Shown here: positions 7,699 through 17,121 of the stretch, in pieces
Numbering within the stretch: the first letter of the stretch is position 1
Layout: every line of letters starts with the position of its first letter
NCBI GenBank assembly: GCA_902799685.1
Contig: CADCBO010000001.1
Location: forward strand, 1 to 64,000
Direction of reading: 5' to 3'
Source of the DNA: an uncultured Bacteroidales bacterium
Lineage (GTDB): Bacteria; Bacteroidota; Bacteroidia; Bacteroidales; Bacteroidaceae
DNA length: 64,000 nt
Translations under genes and position numbers: made by a program
Notes under the pieces: generated by a model
What the model saw: the letters and a program-made list of their open reading frames with translations, nothing else
What the model was told of the DNA's origin: nothing
Database searches by the model: none

Positions 7699-8733
7699 AT
7701 GAAGAAGCGTTATCTATTTCCCGCAGATTATATGGCTGACCCTTCAGTCCATGTATTCAATGGCAGGGTTTACATCTATCCTTCTCACGACTGGGAGTGT
7801 GAAAATGTCGAGAATGACAACGGCGACCAGTACGTCATGAAAGATTATCACGTCCTTTCCACCGACGACATCATGAACGGTGAAGTGGTTGACCACGGTA
7901 AGGTTATAGGCCTTGAGGATATTCCATGGGCCGGCCGCCAGCTCTGGGACTGCGATGTCCAGGAATATGAGATGGAGGTTCCCACCAATGCCGAGGAACA
8001 GGCCAAGGGCATGGGATACAGCAAAAAAGTAAAACGCTACATAATGTACTTCCCCATGAAGGACCGCAATGACGTATTCCATTGGGGTACAGCCATTGCA
8101 CAACGTCCTGAGGGCCCGTTCATTCCCAATCCCGCTCCGGTGGCCGGAAGCTACAGTATTGACATGTGTGCTTTCCGTGATGATGCAGACGGTGAGGTTT
8201 ATGTATATTTCGGTGGTTTGTGGGGCGGTCAGCTTCAGCGCTACAAGGACAACATCCATCTTGAGACCCCGTATCTGCCGGAAGGAAAAGAGGATGCCCT
8301 GCCCAGCCGTTGCGTTCGCCTGACCAAGGACGGTCTGAACTTTGCCGAGGCTCCGCGTCCCATACTGGTAGTGGATGAAAAGGGAAATCCTCTCAAGGCT
8401 GATGATCCCCACCGTTTCTTCGAGGCATCATGGATGCACAAGTACAAAGGCAAGTATTATTTCTCATATTCAACCGGTGACAGCCATTTCCTGTGCTACG
8501 CTACCGGTGACAACCCGTACGGCCCCTTCACTTATCAGGGTGTGATTCTTACTCCCGTTGTGGGCTGGACAACCCATCATTCCATAATTGAGTATAAAGG
8601 CAAATGGTATCTGTTCCATCATGACAGCGTACCTTCAGGCGGCAAGTCATGGCTTCGCAGCCTCAAGGTTTGTGAGATTGAATATGATGCCCAGGGCCGC
8701 ATCAAGACCATTGAGGGTATTGATAAGGAATAA
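7699..8733 (+). CDS. GH43 family glycosidase without signal peptide (beta-xylosidase/arabinofuranosidase type)
   Basis: Five-bladed beta-propeller glycosidase of family GH43, 344 residues. The three catalytic acids are placed as expected: D14 in ADPSVHV (base), D155 in SIDMCAF (pKa modulator) and E242 in FFEASWMHK (acid). TTHHSIIEYKGKWYLFHHD near residue 292 is also typical. There is no signal peptide, so it should act in the cytoplasm on imported xylo- or arabino-oligosaccharides, like short single-domain GH43 xylosidases of Bacteroides. Exact specificity cannot be read from sequence. It opens the series of same-strand glycan genes, 33 bases before the first FAS1 gene. Confidence 0.88.
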   Translation: MKKRYLFPADYMADPSVHVFNGRVYIYPSHDWECENVENDNGDQYVMKDYHVLSTDDIMNGEVVDHGKVIGLEDIPWAGRQLWDCDVQEYEMEVPTNAEEQAKGMGYSKKVKRYIMYFPMKDRNDVFHWGTAIAQRPEGPFIPNPAPVAGSYSIDMCAFRDDADGEVYVYFGGLWGGQLQRYKDNIHLETPYLPEGKEDALPSRCVRLTKDGLNFAEAPRPILVVDEKGNPLKADDPHRFFEASWMHKYKGKYYFSYSTGDSHFLCYATGDNPYGPFTYQGVILTPVVGWTTHHSIIEYKGKWYLFHHDSVPSGGKSWLRSLKVCEIEYDAQGRIKTIEGIDKE

Positions 8734-8766
8734 TTCTTCTTGAATAATAATTTAACTATTTATATA

Positions 8767-11700
8767 ATGAAAAAAATCAATTCTCCTAAAAACCGTTCCG
8801 GGTTGGTCGGATTACTTCTGGCAGTCTTGGGCATTTCATTCGGCGTTTCTTCATGTAGGCCGGATTTTGACTTGGACACCAGAATGCCTGAGGAGCTTGG
8901 AACAAGTATCTATGAGACCCTTAAGGAAGGTTTCTCGAATGACAGTACCCAAGAGTACTACACATTCAATACCTTCGTAAGACTGATTGAAGACCTGAAT
9001 CAGGTTGACGTTCTCGCCAAGACAGGTAGTAAAACCATGTTTGTGGCCGATGATAAGGCGTTTGAACGCTTCTTCGGTCCCAACTGCCCGTTCACGGATG
9101 CCAATGGCAATCCTGTGACCAGTTATGACCAGTTGAGCAAAGCGCAGAAGACAATGATTCTGAACGGCTCCATGCTCAATAACGTTTATCAGGTTGCCAT
9201 GCTGTCCAGCAGCCCCGGCGGCGAGCAGGCTCCTCCTATTCTTGGTAACTGCATGCGCAGGGTTTCCGCTTCGTCAGTCCTGGATACCATCCCGGTGGTC
9301 ATGCCCAGCCAGATGCCTCAGAACAACAAATACTGGGACCGTCTGCGTAACAAGACCGACAAGGGCATCGTGCTCCTTCAGGATGGAACCAACAAGCCTT
9401 TGATTTTCTTTGTCAACAAGTTCCTGGAGTCAAACAGGATTGACAAGGATGATTATGACTTCCTGTTCCGTCTGGGTAATTACAGCCGCCCCGGTCAGAA
9501 CAAGCCTGCACATAAGCCAGGTGACGCTACCGTTAACGGTGCAACCATTGCATGGCCCAACAAGAGGTGCTTCAACGGATTCCTCCATGTCATGTCAGAT
9601 GTGGTTTATCTGCTTCCCAACATGGCCGAATACATAGCAACCGCTCCTAATGCACGCATTTACAGTTCTATCCTTGACCGCTTCTCTGTTCCTACCTACT
9701 CTTCGGCAGACAGGGCAGCCCGCGACTTGAACGTAAGAGGCATGCTTGACGACGGTCTTCTGACCAGCGCAAGACTTAATGATGCCATGAATGCCAACGG
9801 TGACTCCATTTTTGTCAAGAAGTACTTGTCCAGCCGCGCCAGAAGCGGTTCAGGAAGGTTGAGCGTAACCACAAATCTGGATAATATGTCTCCCTCCAAC
9901 TCCCTGCTCAAGTTTGATCCGGGATGGAACAGCTTCATATCATCTACAGTGAACTCAAATGCCGACGTGGCCCTTCAGTCAGATATGGGTCTGATGATGG
10001 TTCCTGTTGATGAAAAACTTATGCAGTGGTGGCTGGATCCCGATCAGGTAGGTGCAAGCCTGAGAGCAACCTATGGTCTGCTCAAGGATGTTCCTGCTGA
10101 ACAGATGACAGTTGACATGGTAATAGAGGATATGGCAGGCGTACCTCTGGATGTAATTGTTGAGCTTGTAAACAACAATATGCAGATTTCCATGGTAGGT
10201 TCCGTTCCCAGCAAGTTCTCAAGCGTGCTGAACGACGCTCAGGATCCTTTCTTTGAGACAAGGACCCGTGAGGAGGCTGAGGCCACTATAGATGATGTGG
10301 TAATGTGCTGCAACGGTGCAGTCTATTTCACCAATACGGTATATGTACCTACTGCATACAGGTCGGTTTCCTATCCTGTCCTGGTTAACGAGAAGCTTAA
10401 GATCATCAACTGGGCTATCCGCAAGGACGAGCAGTTGGCATACAGCGCATACCTTAACTCAATGGTTGCTGAGTACAGTTTCTTTGTTCCTCTGATTGAT
10501 ACGGTTCCCGGCAGTCCGTTTGAGAACAAGATGGTGTGGATTGATCCCGCATCATTCTATCTCAAGAAGATAGGCGCAGCCGAGGGTACTTCACTCAAAG
10601 CTCTTGCATTCAGCTATGGCAAGAACTCAAAGGATGAGGAGAAGGTAATAGCCGACATATATGACTTTGACGAGACAACCGGTACATTTGTCGAGACCGG
10701 CAAGCAGCTTGTTCCCGAGATGGTTTCCAGCGGTAACAGCGAATCAGAGAATGACGCTACCAAGTTCATCCGTAACCGTCTGCTCGACCTCATGGATTAC
10801 CATATTATAATAGGTGATGTCGAGGACACCAACGTCAAGGACGGAAACGGTTTCTCATACTTCAGGTCAAAGGGCCGTGGAACCATCAGGTTCAAGACTG
10901 ACGGTACAGAGAATTTTGAGAACTGGACAGTAGAAGGCGGATGGCAGATTGAGAATGAGGGTGCCGCTCCGGAGATACAGTTCCCCATCAAGATCGTAAA
11001 GCGTGTTGACTTGTCCAAGAAGACCAATACCATCGCTCCCGGTAACGGTAGGACATACATCATAGACCGTCCTCTTATGCCTTCCAGAAAATCAGTATAT
11101 GATATTGTATCTGACAGTATCAATTATCCTGAGTTCAAGGAGTTCTTCAAGGTTATGCAGTTTGCAGGTGTTTTCGGAGAGACATCAAATCTTAATGAGA
11201 TTGCTTCGCAGAGATGCGTTTCATCATTCAACACATATCATTACACTGTCTATATTCCCAAGAATGATGGTGTTAAGGCCCTGTTTGACAACAAGGTTCT
11301 TTTGACTCCTACTGAACTGGCAGCTATAGATCAGGAATATGATTTCATCAAGGAAGACCTGGAATATGACTATGCTGAAGATCCCAAGAGGGACAGCATC
11401 GTTACAATTGCATTCAGGGATTCACTTCTGGAGCTTTCATACCAGTTGTTCGGCGTACGTGACACCGCCGGTGCCGATGCTGCCGTAGCCAAGCGTAAGA
11501 GCGGTGAAACCGACGCTCAGTTTAACAAGCGTAACGGTTCACGCTACTTTACAAACCTCAAGCTTGACCAGCTCAAGAACTTTGTCAAGTATCATATCCA
11601 GGATAACTCGGTATATGTAGGCGCAGAGTTCAATGCCGGTATAGATGATGCCACCGGTCTTGCTGCTGAAAAGGCTGAATATGAGACCGCTTACATGAAC

Positions 11701-11976
11701 TCAAGGCAGCAGTTCATCAAGTTGACCGTTAAGGGCGGCAGTCAGATTTCTGTTACTGACAAGGCCGGTCATACAAGTTATGTACAGCAGATTGAAGATG
11801 AGACTTCAGGCAAACCTTATTATAATATAATGTGCCGCGAGTATGAGATCAAGCCATTGACAGACGGACTTAATATGTCGGAGGATACCTATGACAGGTT
11901 CTCAATCGAGACCTCATCATATGCTGTTGTCCACTTGATTGACAAACCGCTGAATTATGGCGAGCTCAATTTTTAA
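8767..11976 (+). CDS. Large multi-FAS1 (fasciclin) surface lipoprotein
   Basis: A 1069-residue lipoprotein: hydrophobic GLLLAVLGISFGVSSC with cysteine as lipid anchor. It contains degenerate fasciclin domains. Recognisable pieces are FNTFVRLIEDL...KTMFVADDKAFERFF near residue 65, FNGFLHVMSDVVYLLPNM near 270, FKEFFKVMQFAGVFGE...YTVYIPKNDGVKALF near 785, and LKNFVKYHIQDNSVYVG near 935 (the FAS1 YH motif). FAS1 domains mediate adhesion or ligand contact in other organisms. Its position directly before susC suggests a surface glycan-binding or SusCD-accessory protein; this is inference. The ATG at 8767 is preferred to a TTG-initiated extension at 8740. Gap to susC is 18 bases. Confidence 0.8.
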   Translation: MKKINSPKNRSGLVGLLLAVLGISFGVSSCRPDFDLDTRMPEELGTSIYETLKEGFSNDSTQEYYTFNTFVRLIEDLNQVDVLAKTGSKTMFVADDKAFERFFGPNCPFTDANGNPVTSYDQLSKAQKTMILNGSMLNNVYQVAMLSSSPGGEQAPPILGNCMRRVSASSVLDTIPVVMPSQMPQNNKYWDRLRNKTDKGIVLLQDGTNKPLIFFVNKFLESNRIDKDDYDFLFRLGNYSRPGQNKPAHKPGDATVNGATIAWPNKRCFNGFLHVMSDVVYLLPNMAEYIATAPNARIYSSILDRFSVPTYSSADRAARDLNVRGMLDDGLLTSARLNDAMNANGDSIFVKKYLSSRARSGSGRLSVTTNLDNMSPSNSLLKFDPGWNSFISSTVNSNADVALQSDMGLMMVPVDEKLMQWWLDPDQVGASLRATYGLLKDVPAEQMTVDMVIEDMAGVPLDVIVELVNNNMQISMVGSVPSKFSSVLNDAQDPFFETRTREEAEATIDDVVMCCNGAVYFTNTVYVPTAYRSVSYPVLVNEKLKIINWAIRKDEQLAYSAYLNSMVAEYSFFVPLIDTVPGSPFENKMVWIDPASFYLKKIGAAEGTSLKALAFSYGKNSKDEEKVIADIYDFDETTGTFVETGKQLVPEMVSSGNSESENDATKFIRNRLLDLMDYHIIIGDVEDTNVKDGNGFSYFRSKGRGTIRFKTDGTENFENWTVEGGWQIENEGAAPEIQFPIKIVKRVDLSKKTNTIAPGNGRTYIIDRPLMPSRKSVYDIVSDSINYPEFKEFFKVMQFAGVFGETSNLNEIASQRCVSSFNTYHYTVYIPKNDGVKALFDNKVLLTPTELAAIDQEYDFIKEDLEYDYAEDPKRDSIVTIAFRDSLLELSYQLFGVRDTAGADAAVAKRKSGETDAQFNKRNGSRYFTNLKLDQLKNFVKYHIQDNSVYVGAEFNAGIDDATGLAAEKAEYETAYMNSRQQFIKLTVKGGSQISVTDKAGHTSYVQQIEDETSGKPYYNIMCREYEIKPLTDGLNMSEDTYDRFSIETSSYAVVHLIDKPLNYGELNF

Positions 11977-11994
11977 CAAGCAAATATATTGAAA

Positions 11995-14900
11995 ATGAAA
12001 TATACTGACAGATTATTGAGAGGGGCTCTTGCCTTAGCATTGGTCACTCTGCCCGGTTTGATTCAGGCACAGAAGGCTGGCGATGTCATCAGTGGTGTCA
12101 TTGAGGACGCTGAAGGCCCGATGATGATGGTAAACGTTACTGAGAGAGATGAAGCAGACCGTATCGTGGCTCACGCCATTACCGATATGGAGGGTAACTT
12201 CTCTTTCCGTCTGGTGAATCCTAAGGACAGGATTCAGATAACGTATGTAGGTTATGAAACGGTTGATATTCCTATCACCAAGCTCTATTATGAGATTACC
12301 ATGAAAGAGCAGGGTGATCTTGAGGCAGTCGATATCATAGCTGAACGTATTTCGGATCAGGAAGGTCTTAAGATTCCTGTACGCGAGGATTCACGTGTGG
12401 TTCAGACCATTGACATGTCGGAGTATGAGAATCTTGGTATAACCACCGTCGATGAGATTCTTGCCGGACAGGTGGCCAGCCTTGACGTGGTATTCGAGTC
12501 AGGTGACCTTGGTGCCCGTTCACAGATGCGTCTGCGTGGTCAGTCAACCATTACCGGTGACGGTAACCCGCTGATTGTAATTGACGGTAACATCCTTTCT
12601 ATTGATGAGAATACTGTGAACCAGATGGTGGATGCATTCAATGATGCCAACGGTATTCTGGGCGGTAACGGTCCGGAAGATGACCGTCTGGCCGAGTTGT
12701 TGAGCATCAACCCGTCGGATATCCAGTCAATATCATTCCTTAAGGATGCTGCTGCCACAGCTATCTGGGGTATGCGTGGTGCTAACGGTGTGATGGAGAT
12801 CAAGACCAAGCGCGGTCAGCGCGGTAAGACCCGTGTGAGCTACCAGTACAGGCTTAATGCCAACTTCCAGCCTGATGGCTACAAGTATCTGAACGGTGAC
12901 CAGTACACCATGTTTGTCAAGGAGGCCCTGTTCAACCCGCATCTTGATGATGCCAGAACCAACAGTATCTGGGAGATCAACTATGTACAGACAGAGCCTG
13001 ACTATGAAATGTGGAATGACAACACTGACTGGGTTGCCGCTGTAAAGAGGGTCGGTATATCACAGTCACACAACGTATCAGTATCCGGTGGTGGTGATAA
13101 GGCCCAGTTCCGTATCTCGGCCGGTTATGATGATGAGACAGGTTCAGTCATAGGTCAGAAGCAGAACCGTTTTACAACCCGTGTAAACTTTGACTACTTC
13201 ATTTCAGAGAGAATCAGGGTATCAACCAACTTCTCCATGACATACTCAAGTACACGTCGTAGCGGTAATGCCGCCGTAAGTTCATCACTTACCATGATTC
13301 CTAACCTGGCTATCTACTATGAGGACCGTCTTACCGGTGAGCCCACCGATGAGTTCTACCTCATGCCTTCAACATCCTCTTCAGACCTTCCCATGCAGAG
13401 CAATCCTGTCCTGGAAGCTGAATACAAGGATCAATACTCAATCAGTCTGAATGTAAACCCGGACTTCCGTCTGTCATATAACCTGCTGGGTCTTGACAAC
13501 AGTTCAACCAGACTTACTTATGAAGGTCAGGTACAGTTCGGCGTATCAAACAACAACAGTGAGAACTATACTCCTCAGATCCTGTCAAGAGACGGTTGGT
13601 CAGACCAGAACGCCAACTCCACCTCTGTGAACTCGAGTAAGAACTCACAGATTAACACTTCACATTCACTGACTTTCCAGCCGCACTTCAACAATCCTAA
13701 CCATTCATTCATGATGATGGCCAGGATGACTATACGTAACAGTAACGGTAAGTCACAGTCAACCGGTAAGGCCGGTCTGCCTTCAGGTTTCGAATCACCG
13801 GGTCTGCCTGGTAGGATCACCAGCATGAGCACCGGTGCAAGCCGTAGCCGTGGTGTGGATGCATCAGCTCAGATGCACTACTCATACAAGAGTAAGTACT
13901 CATTCACATTCACTCTTACCTCAAACGGTACCACCCGTACAGGTAACGCCAAGAAGTGGGGTACATTCCCTGCAGCATCCGCACGTTGGAACATATCTGA
14001 TGAGAAGTGGTTCGACTCTATCCGTGACAGCGGTCTGCTCACCATGGCAGGACTTAATGTCAGCTGGGGATTCCAGGGTAACGCTCCCGGTGGAGACGAC
14101 ATGTTCCGCAGCCGTTATTCTTCAGGCAGCTCATACATGGGCGAATCCACAATCTATCCTGCCAACATCAGACTCAGTGATTTCCAGTGGGAGGAGCAGA
14201 CACAGTGGAACATCGGTCTTAACCTGGGCCTGTTTGACGATAAGATCTCTGCAAACGTGAACTACTATTATAAGATATCAGACAAGCTTATCAATAGCGG
14301 TTATCCTATTCCTTCATCATCAGGTTACACATCACTTGGTGCTGTTAACGACGGTAAGATGTCCAATAAGGGTTGGGACCTGACCATCAATGCTAACCGT
14401 ATCTACTCAACCAAGCTGTTCGGTAAGGACTTCAGCGTAGGCGGTAACATTAACTTCTCCGATAATGACAACCGTTATCTTGAGATGAATGATGTTATCC
14501 TTAAGCAGTGGCAGCATGACTTTGACTATGACAACTGTCATGGTACAAGCGGTTACCTGTCATACGTAGCCCTTAACAACTCATACGGTTCAATCTACGG
14601 ATTCAAGTATAAAGGTATCTACCAGTACAGTGACTACAGTGAGGTTGAGGTTCCCGGCGTAAGCGGTCCTAATGCACCTGTAGTAAAGGATGCCGACGGT
14701 AACGTAATCCTGAACTCACGCGGCAAGACTAAGCCCATGATGTTCGGTTACGGAACCCTTACCACTCCGTACGAGTTTGTAGGCGGTGATGTGATCTATG
14801 AGGATATCAACCATGACGGTAACATCAACGAGCTTGATATAGTTTATCTTGGTAGCTCTCTCCCCAAAATCACCGGTGGATTCAGCTTGAGGATGACCTG

Positions 14901-15351
14901 GGGCCGTCTGTCATGGAGCAACAACTTCAGCTTCCGTGGTGGCAACAAGGTCGTGAACGGTGCTCGTATGCAGGCTGAGACCCCACGTAACCTCAACAAC
15001 GTAATGGCTGCCATCAACTGGCGCTGGCGTGTAGAGGGTGATGTAACCGAGGTTCCTCGTGCACTTTACAGATGGGGTTACAACGACCTGGGTAGCGACC
15101 GCTTTGTTGAGAGAGCTGATTTCCTGCGTTGGACATCCTCATCATTGAGCTACTCACTTGATCCCAAGATTGTCAAGAAGATTCATCTGAGCAGCATGAG
15201 TTTGAGTTGCAGTGTAAGCAACCTTGTTACCTGGACCAAATATACAGGTATGAGTCCTGACGTTGGTAGTGGTATGGGCCATGTGGCAGTTGATAACGGC
15301 CGTACACCTCTTTCCAGAAGAGTCACTTTCAGTGTTAATGTGCAGTTCTAA
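11995..15351 (+). CDS. SusC/RagA-family TonB-dependent transporter (first)
   Basis: Outer-membrane TonB-dependent receptor of 1118 residues that imports oligosaccharides with its SusD lid. After a signal peptide (ALALALVTLPGLIQAQ) come a carboxypeptidase-regulatory-like domain (GVIEDAEGPMMMVNVT...VGYETVDI), a plug with the SusC signatures MRLRGQSTITGDGNPLIVIDG and LKDAAATAIWGMRGANGV, then a 22-strand barrel ending FSVNVQF. There is no STN domain, so it is not of the FecA/anti-sigma signalling type. The ATG at 11995 is chosen over a TTG two codons upstream. It is followed by susD after 19 bases. Confidence 0.96.
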   Translation: MKYTDRLLRGALALALVTLPGLIQAQKAGDVISGVIEDAEGPMMMVNVTERDEADRIVAHAITDMEGNFSFRLVNPKDRIQITYVGYETVDIPITKLYYEITMKEQGDLEAVDIIAERISDQEGLKIPVREDSRVVQTIDMSEYENLGITTVDEILAGQVASLDVVFESGDLGARSQMRLRGQSTITGDGNPLIVIDGNILSIDENTVNQMVDAFNDANGILGGNGPEDDRLAELLSINPSDIQSISFLKDAAATAIWGMRGANGVMEIKTKRGQRGKTRVSYQYRLNANFQPDGYKYLNGDQYTMFVKEALFNPHLDDARTNSIWEINYVQTEPDYEMWNDNTDWVAAVKRVGISQSHNVSVSGGGDKAQFRISAGYDDETGSVIGQKQNRFTTRVNFDYFISERIRVSTNFSMTYSSTRRSGNAAVSSSLTMIPNLAIYYEDRLTGEPTDEFYLMPSTSSSDLPMQSNPVLEAEYKDQYSISLNVNPDFRLSYNLLGLDNSSTRLTYEGQVQFGVSNNNSENYTPQILSRDGWSDQNANSTSVNSSKNSQINTSHSLTFQPHFNNPNHSFMMMARMTIRNSNGKSQSTGKAGLPSGFESPGLPGRITSMSTGASRSRGVDASAQMHYSYKSKYSFTFTLTSNGTTRTGNAKKWGTFPAASARWNISDEKWFDSIRDSGLLTMAGLNVSWGFQGNAPGGDDMFRSRYSSGSSYMGESTIYPANIRLSDFQWEEQTQWNIGLNLGLFDDKISANVNYYYKISDKLINSGYPIPSSSGYTSLGAVNDGKMSNKGWDLTINANRIYSTKLFGKDFSVGGNINFSDNDNRYLEMNDVILKQWQHDFDYDNCHGTSGYLSYVALNNSYGSIYGFKYKGIYQYSDYSEVEVPGVSGPNAPVVKDADGNVILNSRGKTKPMMFGYGTLTTPYEFVGGDVIYEDINHDGNINELDIVYLGSSLPKITGGFSLRMTWGRLSWSNNFSFRGGNKVVNGARMQAETPRNLNNVMAAINWRWRVEGDVTEVPRALYRWGYNDLGSDRFVERADFLRWTSSSLSYSLDPKIVKKIHLSSMSLSCSVSNLVTWTKYTGMSPDVGSGMGHVAVDNGRTPLSRRVTFSVNVQF

Positions 15352-15370
15352 CTATATAAGACTATAGTAT

Positions 15371-17113
15371 ATGAAAAAGATTAAGTCATTATTTTTAATA
15401 GCTCTTGTAGGGGCATCATTTAGTTCCTGTAATGATTTCCTTACACTTGATCCTCTGAATGACATTGTCCTTGAGAACTTCTGGACCGACAAGTCTGACG
15501 TTGAGAGCGTATTGCTTGGTGCATACAGCGCTCTTGAGAGTCAAAACTGTCTGCTTAGGATGGCCGTATGGGGTGAGATGCGTTCCGATAATATTGTAGA
15601 AGGTAACGGTACTTCCGAAGATATCCGTCAGATAACCCGTGAGAACCTTCTTATCACAAACTCATATTGCACTTACAATGCTTTCTATGATGTTGTGAAC
15701 CGAGCCAACACTGTAATGTATTATGCTCCTATCGTGGCTGATAAGGATCCTAACTACCTCATGGATGAGCAGCTGGCTCATCACGCTGAGGCTGTAGCAT
15801 TGCGCTGTCTGTGCTATTGGTATCTTATCCGTACATTCCGTGATGTCCCGTATGTGACAGAGCCTTCAATTGACGATGAGGGTGGATACCTTAAGTTCTA
15901 CGTTCCTCAGGTTCCTTTCAATGCAGTGCTTGACTCTATCATCAGTGACCTGGAGTCAGTCAAGAAGGATGCCGTAAACAAATATGGTGAAGACGTCCAG
16001 GCCAATACCTGCCGTATCACAAGGTCCGCTATCTGCGCCATGCTGGCCGATATGTATCTTTGGAGAGGCAAGGAGGGTGACTATGACAAGTGCATCGCAG
16101 TCTGCGAGGAGGTTACCACTCAGAAGATTAAGGAGTGGAATGACAAGCGCAGTAAGGAGGGTAAGAACTGCACCATTGTTTCATTCAACGGCTATCCTCT
16201 TATCTCCGATGCTCCCGAAGACATCCCCGGTAACTCATACGATGAGATATTCGGACGGGGCGGTTCATTTGAGACACTCTTTGAGTTCCCGTACAACAGC
16301 GATGTCAAGAACCCGTTCGTATCAAGCTACTATCAGAACAACCAATCCAACAATGTTGGTCAGATCAAGGCTTTTGACAAGATAGGTTCAGACTTCTCAT
16401 CATCTAAGGGCAATTCAGTGTTTGAGCAGCCTCAGGATACACGTTATTACCAGAACCTTAAGGTTAGAGGCTCTTCATGGGCTATCTGCAAGTATGCATA
16501 CGATGATTTGGATCTCAGGTTCAACTCCGGTTCCATTGAATTCGATGCTGCTACATTCCGCAACCAGGTTGAGGCTAGTTGGATTGTCTATCGTTATACA
16601 GAGGTTCTGCTGTTTGAGGCCGAGGCCTACATCATGAAAGCCAAGCAGATTGCACCCGCCGGTTCAGACAGCCTTATGCAGGTAGGTATCGTAAATGAGT
16701 ATAAGGACAAGGCTTTCCAGCTGATAGATGCCGTAAACCAGCGTTCAATCGTGGCCGACAACAACAAGGTTGTTCCTACCACCCTTACCAAGCTTATAAG
16801 CTACTCACCTAACACTACTGTTCAGGCAATGGAAGACCTCCTCTTCAAGGAGCGCAGGCGTGAACTTTTGTTTGAGGGCAAGCGTTGGTATGACCTGGTT
16901 CGTATGGCACGTCGTGACGGCAACCAGGATCGTCTGATAGGCTTTGTCGAGAAGAAGTATGACAACGCCACTTTGGCCGCAGTCAAGATCAAGCTTAAGA
17001 ACCCGTACGCTATGTATTTCCCCATGGCTAAGGACGAAATAGACAAGAGTCAGGGTGTCTTAAAGCAGAATCCTGCATATAAGGAAGACGAAAAGATTGA
17101 GCAGGCTCATTGA
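15371..17113 (+). CDS. SusD/RagB-family lipoprotein (first)
   Basis: Surface glycan-binding lipoprotein that caps the SusC barrel, 580 residues. Signal peptide with lipobox ends SFSSC at residue 20, followed by NDFLTLDPL, the usual SusD start. TPR-like helices include EAVALRCLCYWYLIRTFRDVPYV near residue 138. The C-terminal family signature is RRRELLFEGKRWYDLVRMARRDGN near residue 495. It is paired with the preceding SusC and followed after 8 bases by a FAS1 lipoprotein, so the outer-membrane complex probably includes more than the usual two partners. Confidence 0.96.
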   Translation: MKKIKSLFLIALVGASFSSCNDFLTLDPLNDIVLENFWTDKSDVESVLLGAYSALESQNCLLRMAVWGEMRSDNIVEGNGTSEDIRQITRENLLITNSYCTYNAFYDVVNRANTVMYYAPIVADKDPNYLMDEQLAHHAEAVALRCLCYWYLIRTFRDVPYVTEPSIDDEGGYLKFYVPQVPFNAVLDSIISDLESVKKDAVNKYGEDVQANTCRITRSAICAMLADMYLWRGKEGDYDKCIAVCEEVTTQKIKEWNDKRSKEGKNCTIVSFNGYPLISDAPEDIPGNSYDEIFGRGGSFETLFEFPYNSDVKNPFVSSYYQNNQSNNVGQIKAFDKIGSDFSSSKGNSVFEQPQDTRYYQNLKVRGSSWAICKYAYDDLDLRFNSGSIEFDAATFRNQVEASWIVYRYTEVLLFEAEAYIMKAKQIAPAGSDSLMQVGIVNEYKDKAFQLIDAVNQRSIVADNNKVVPTTLTKLISYSPNTTVQAMEDLLFKERRRELLFEGKRWYDLVRMARRDGNQDRLIGFVEKKYDNATLAAVKIKLKNPYAMYFPMAKDEIDKSQGVLKQNPAYKEDEKIEQAH

Positions 17114-17121
17114 TTTATATA

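Noticed and set aside
7744-8412. 222-residue open frame antisense to the first GH43 gene
   Set aside because: The sense frame has all three GH43 catalytic residues; the antisense product has no domain-like features.
11995-17113. Regulation of the first SusCD pair by the ECF sigma through a SusC signalling domain
   Set aside because: Neither SusC has an N-terminal STN domain, and no FecR-type anti-sigma gene is adjacent.
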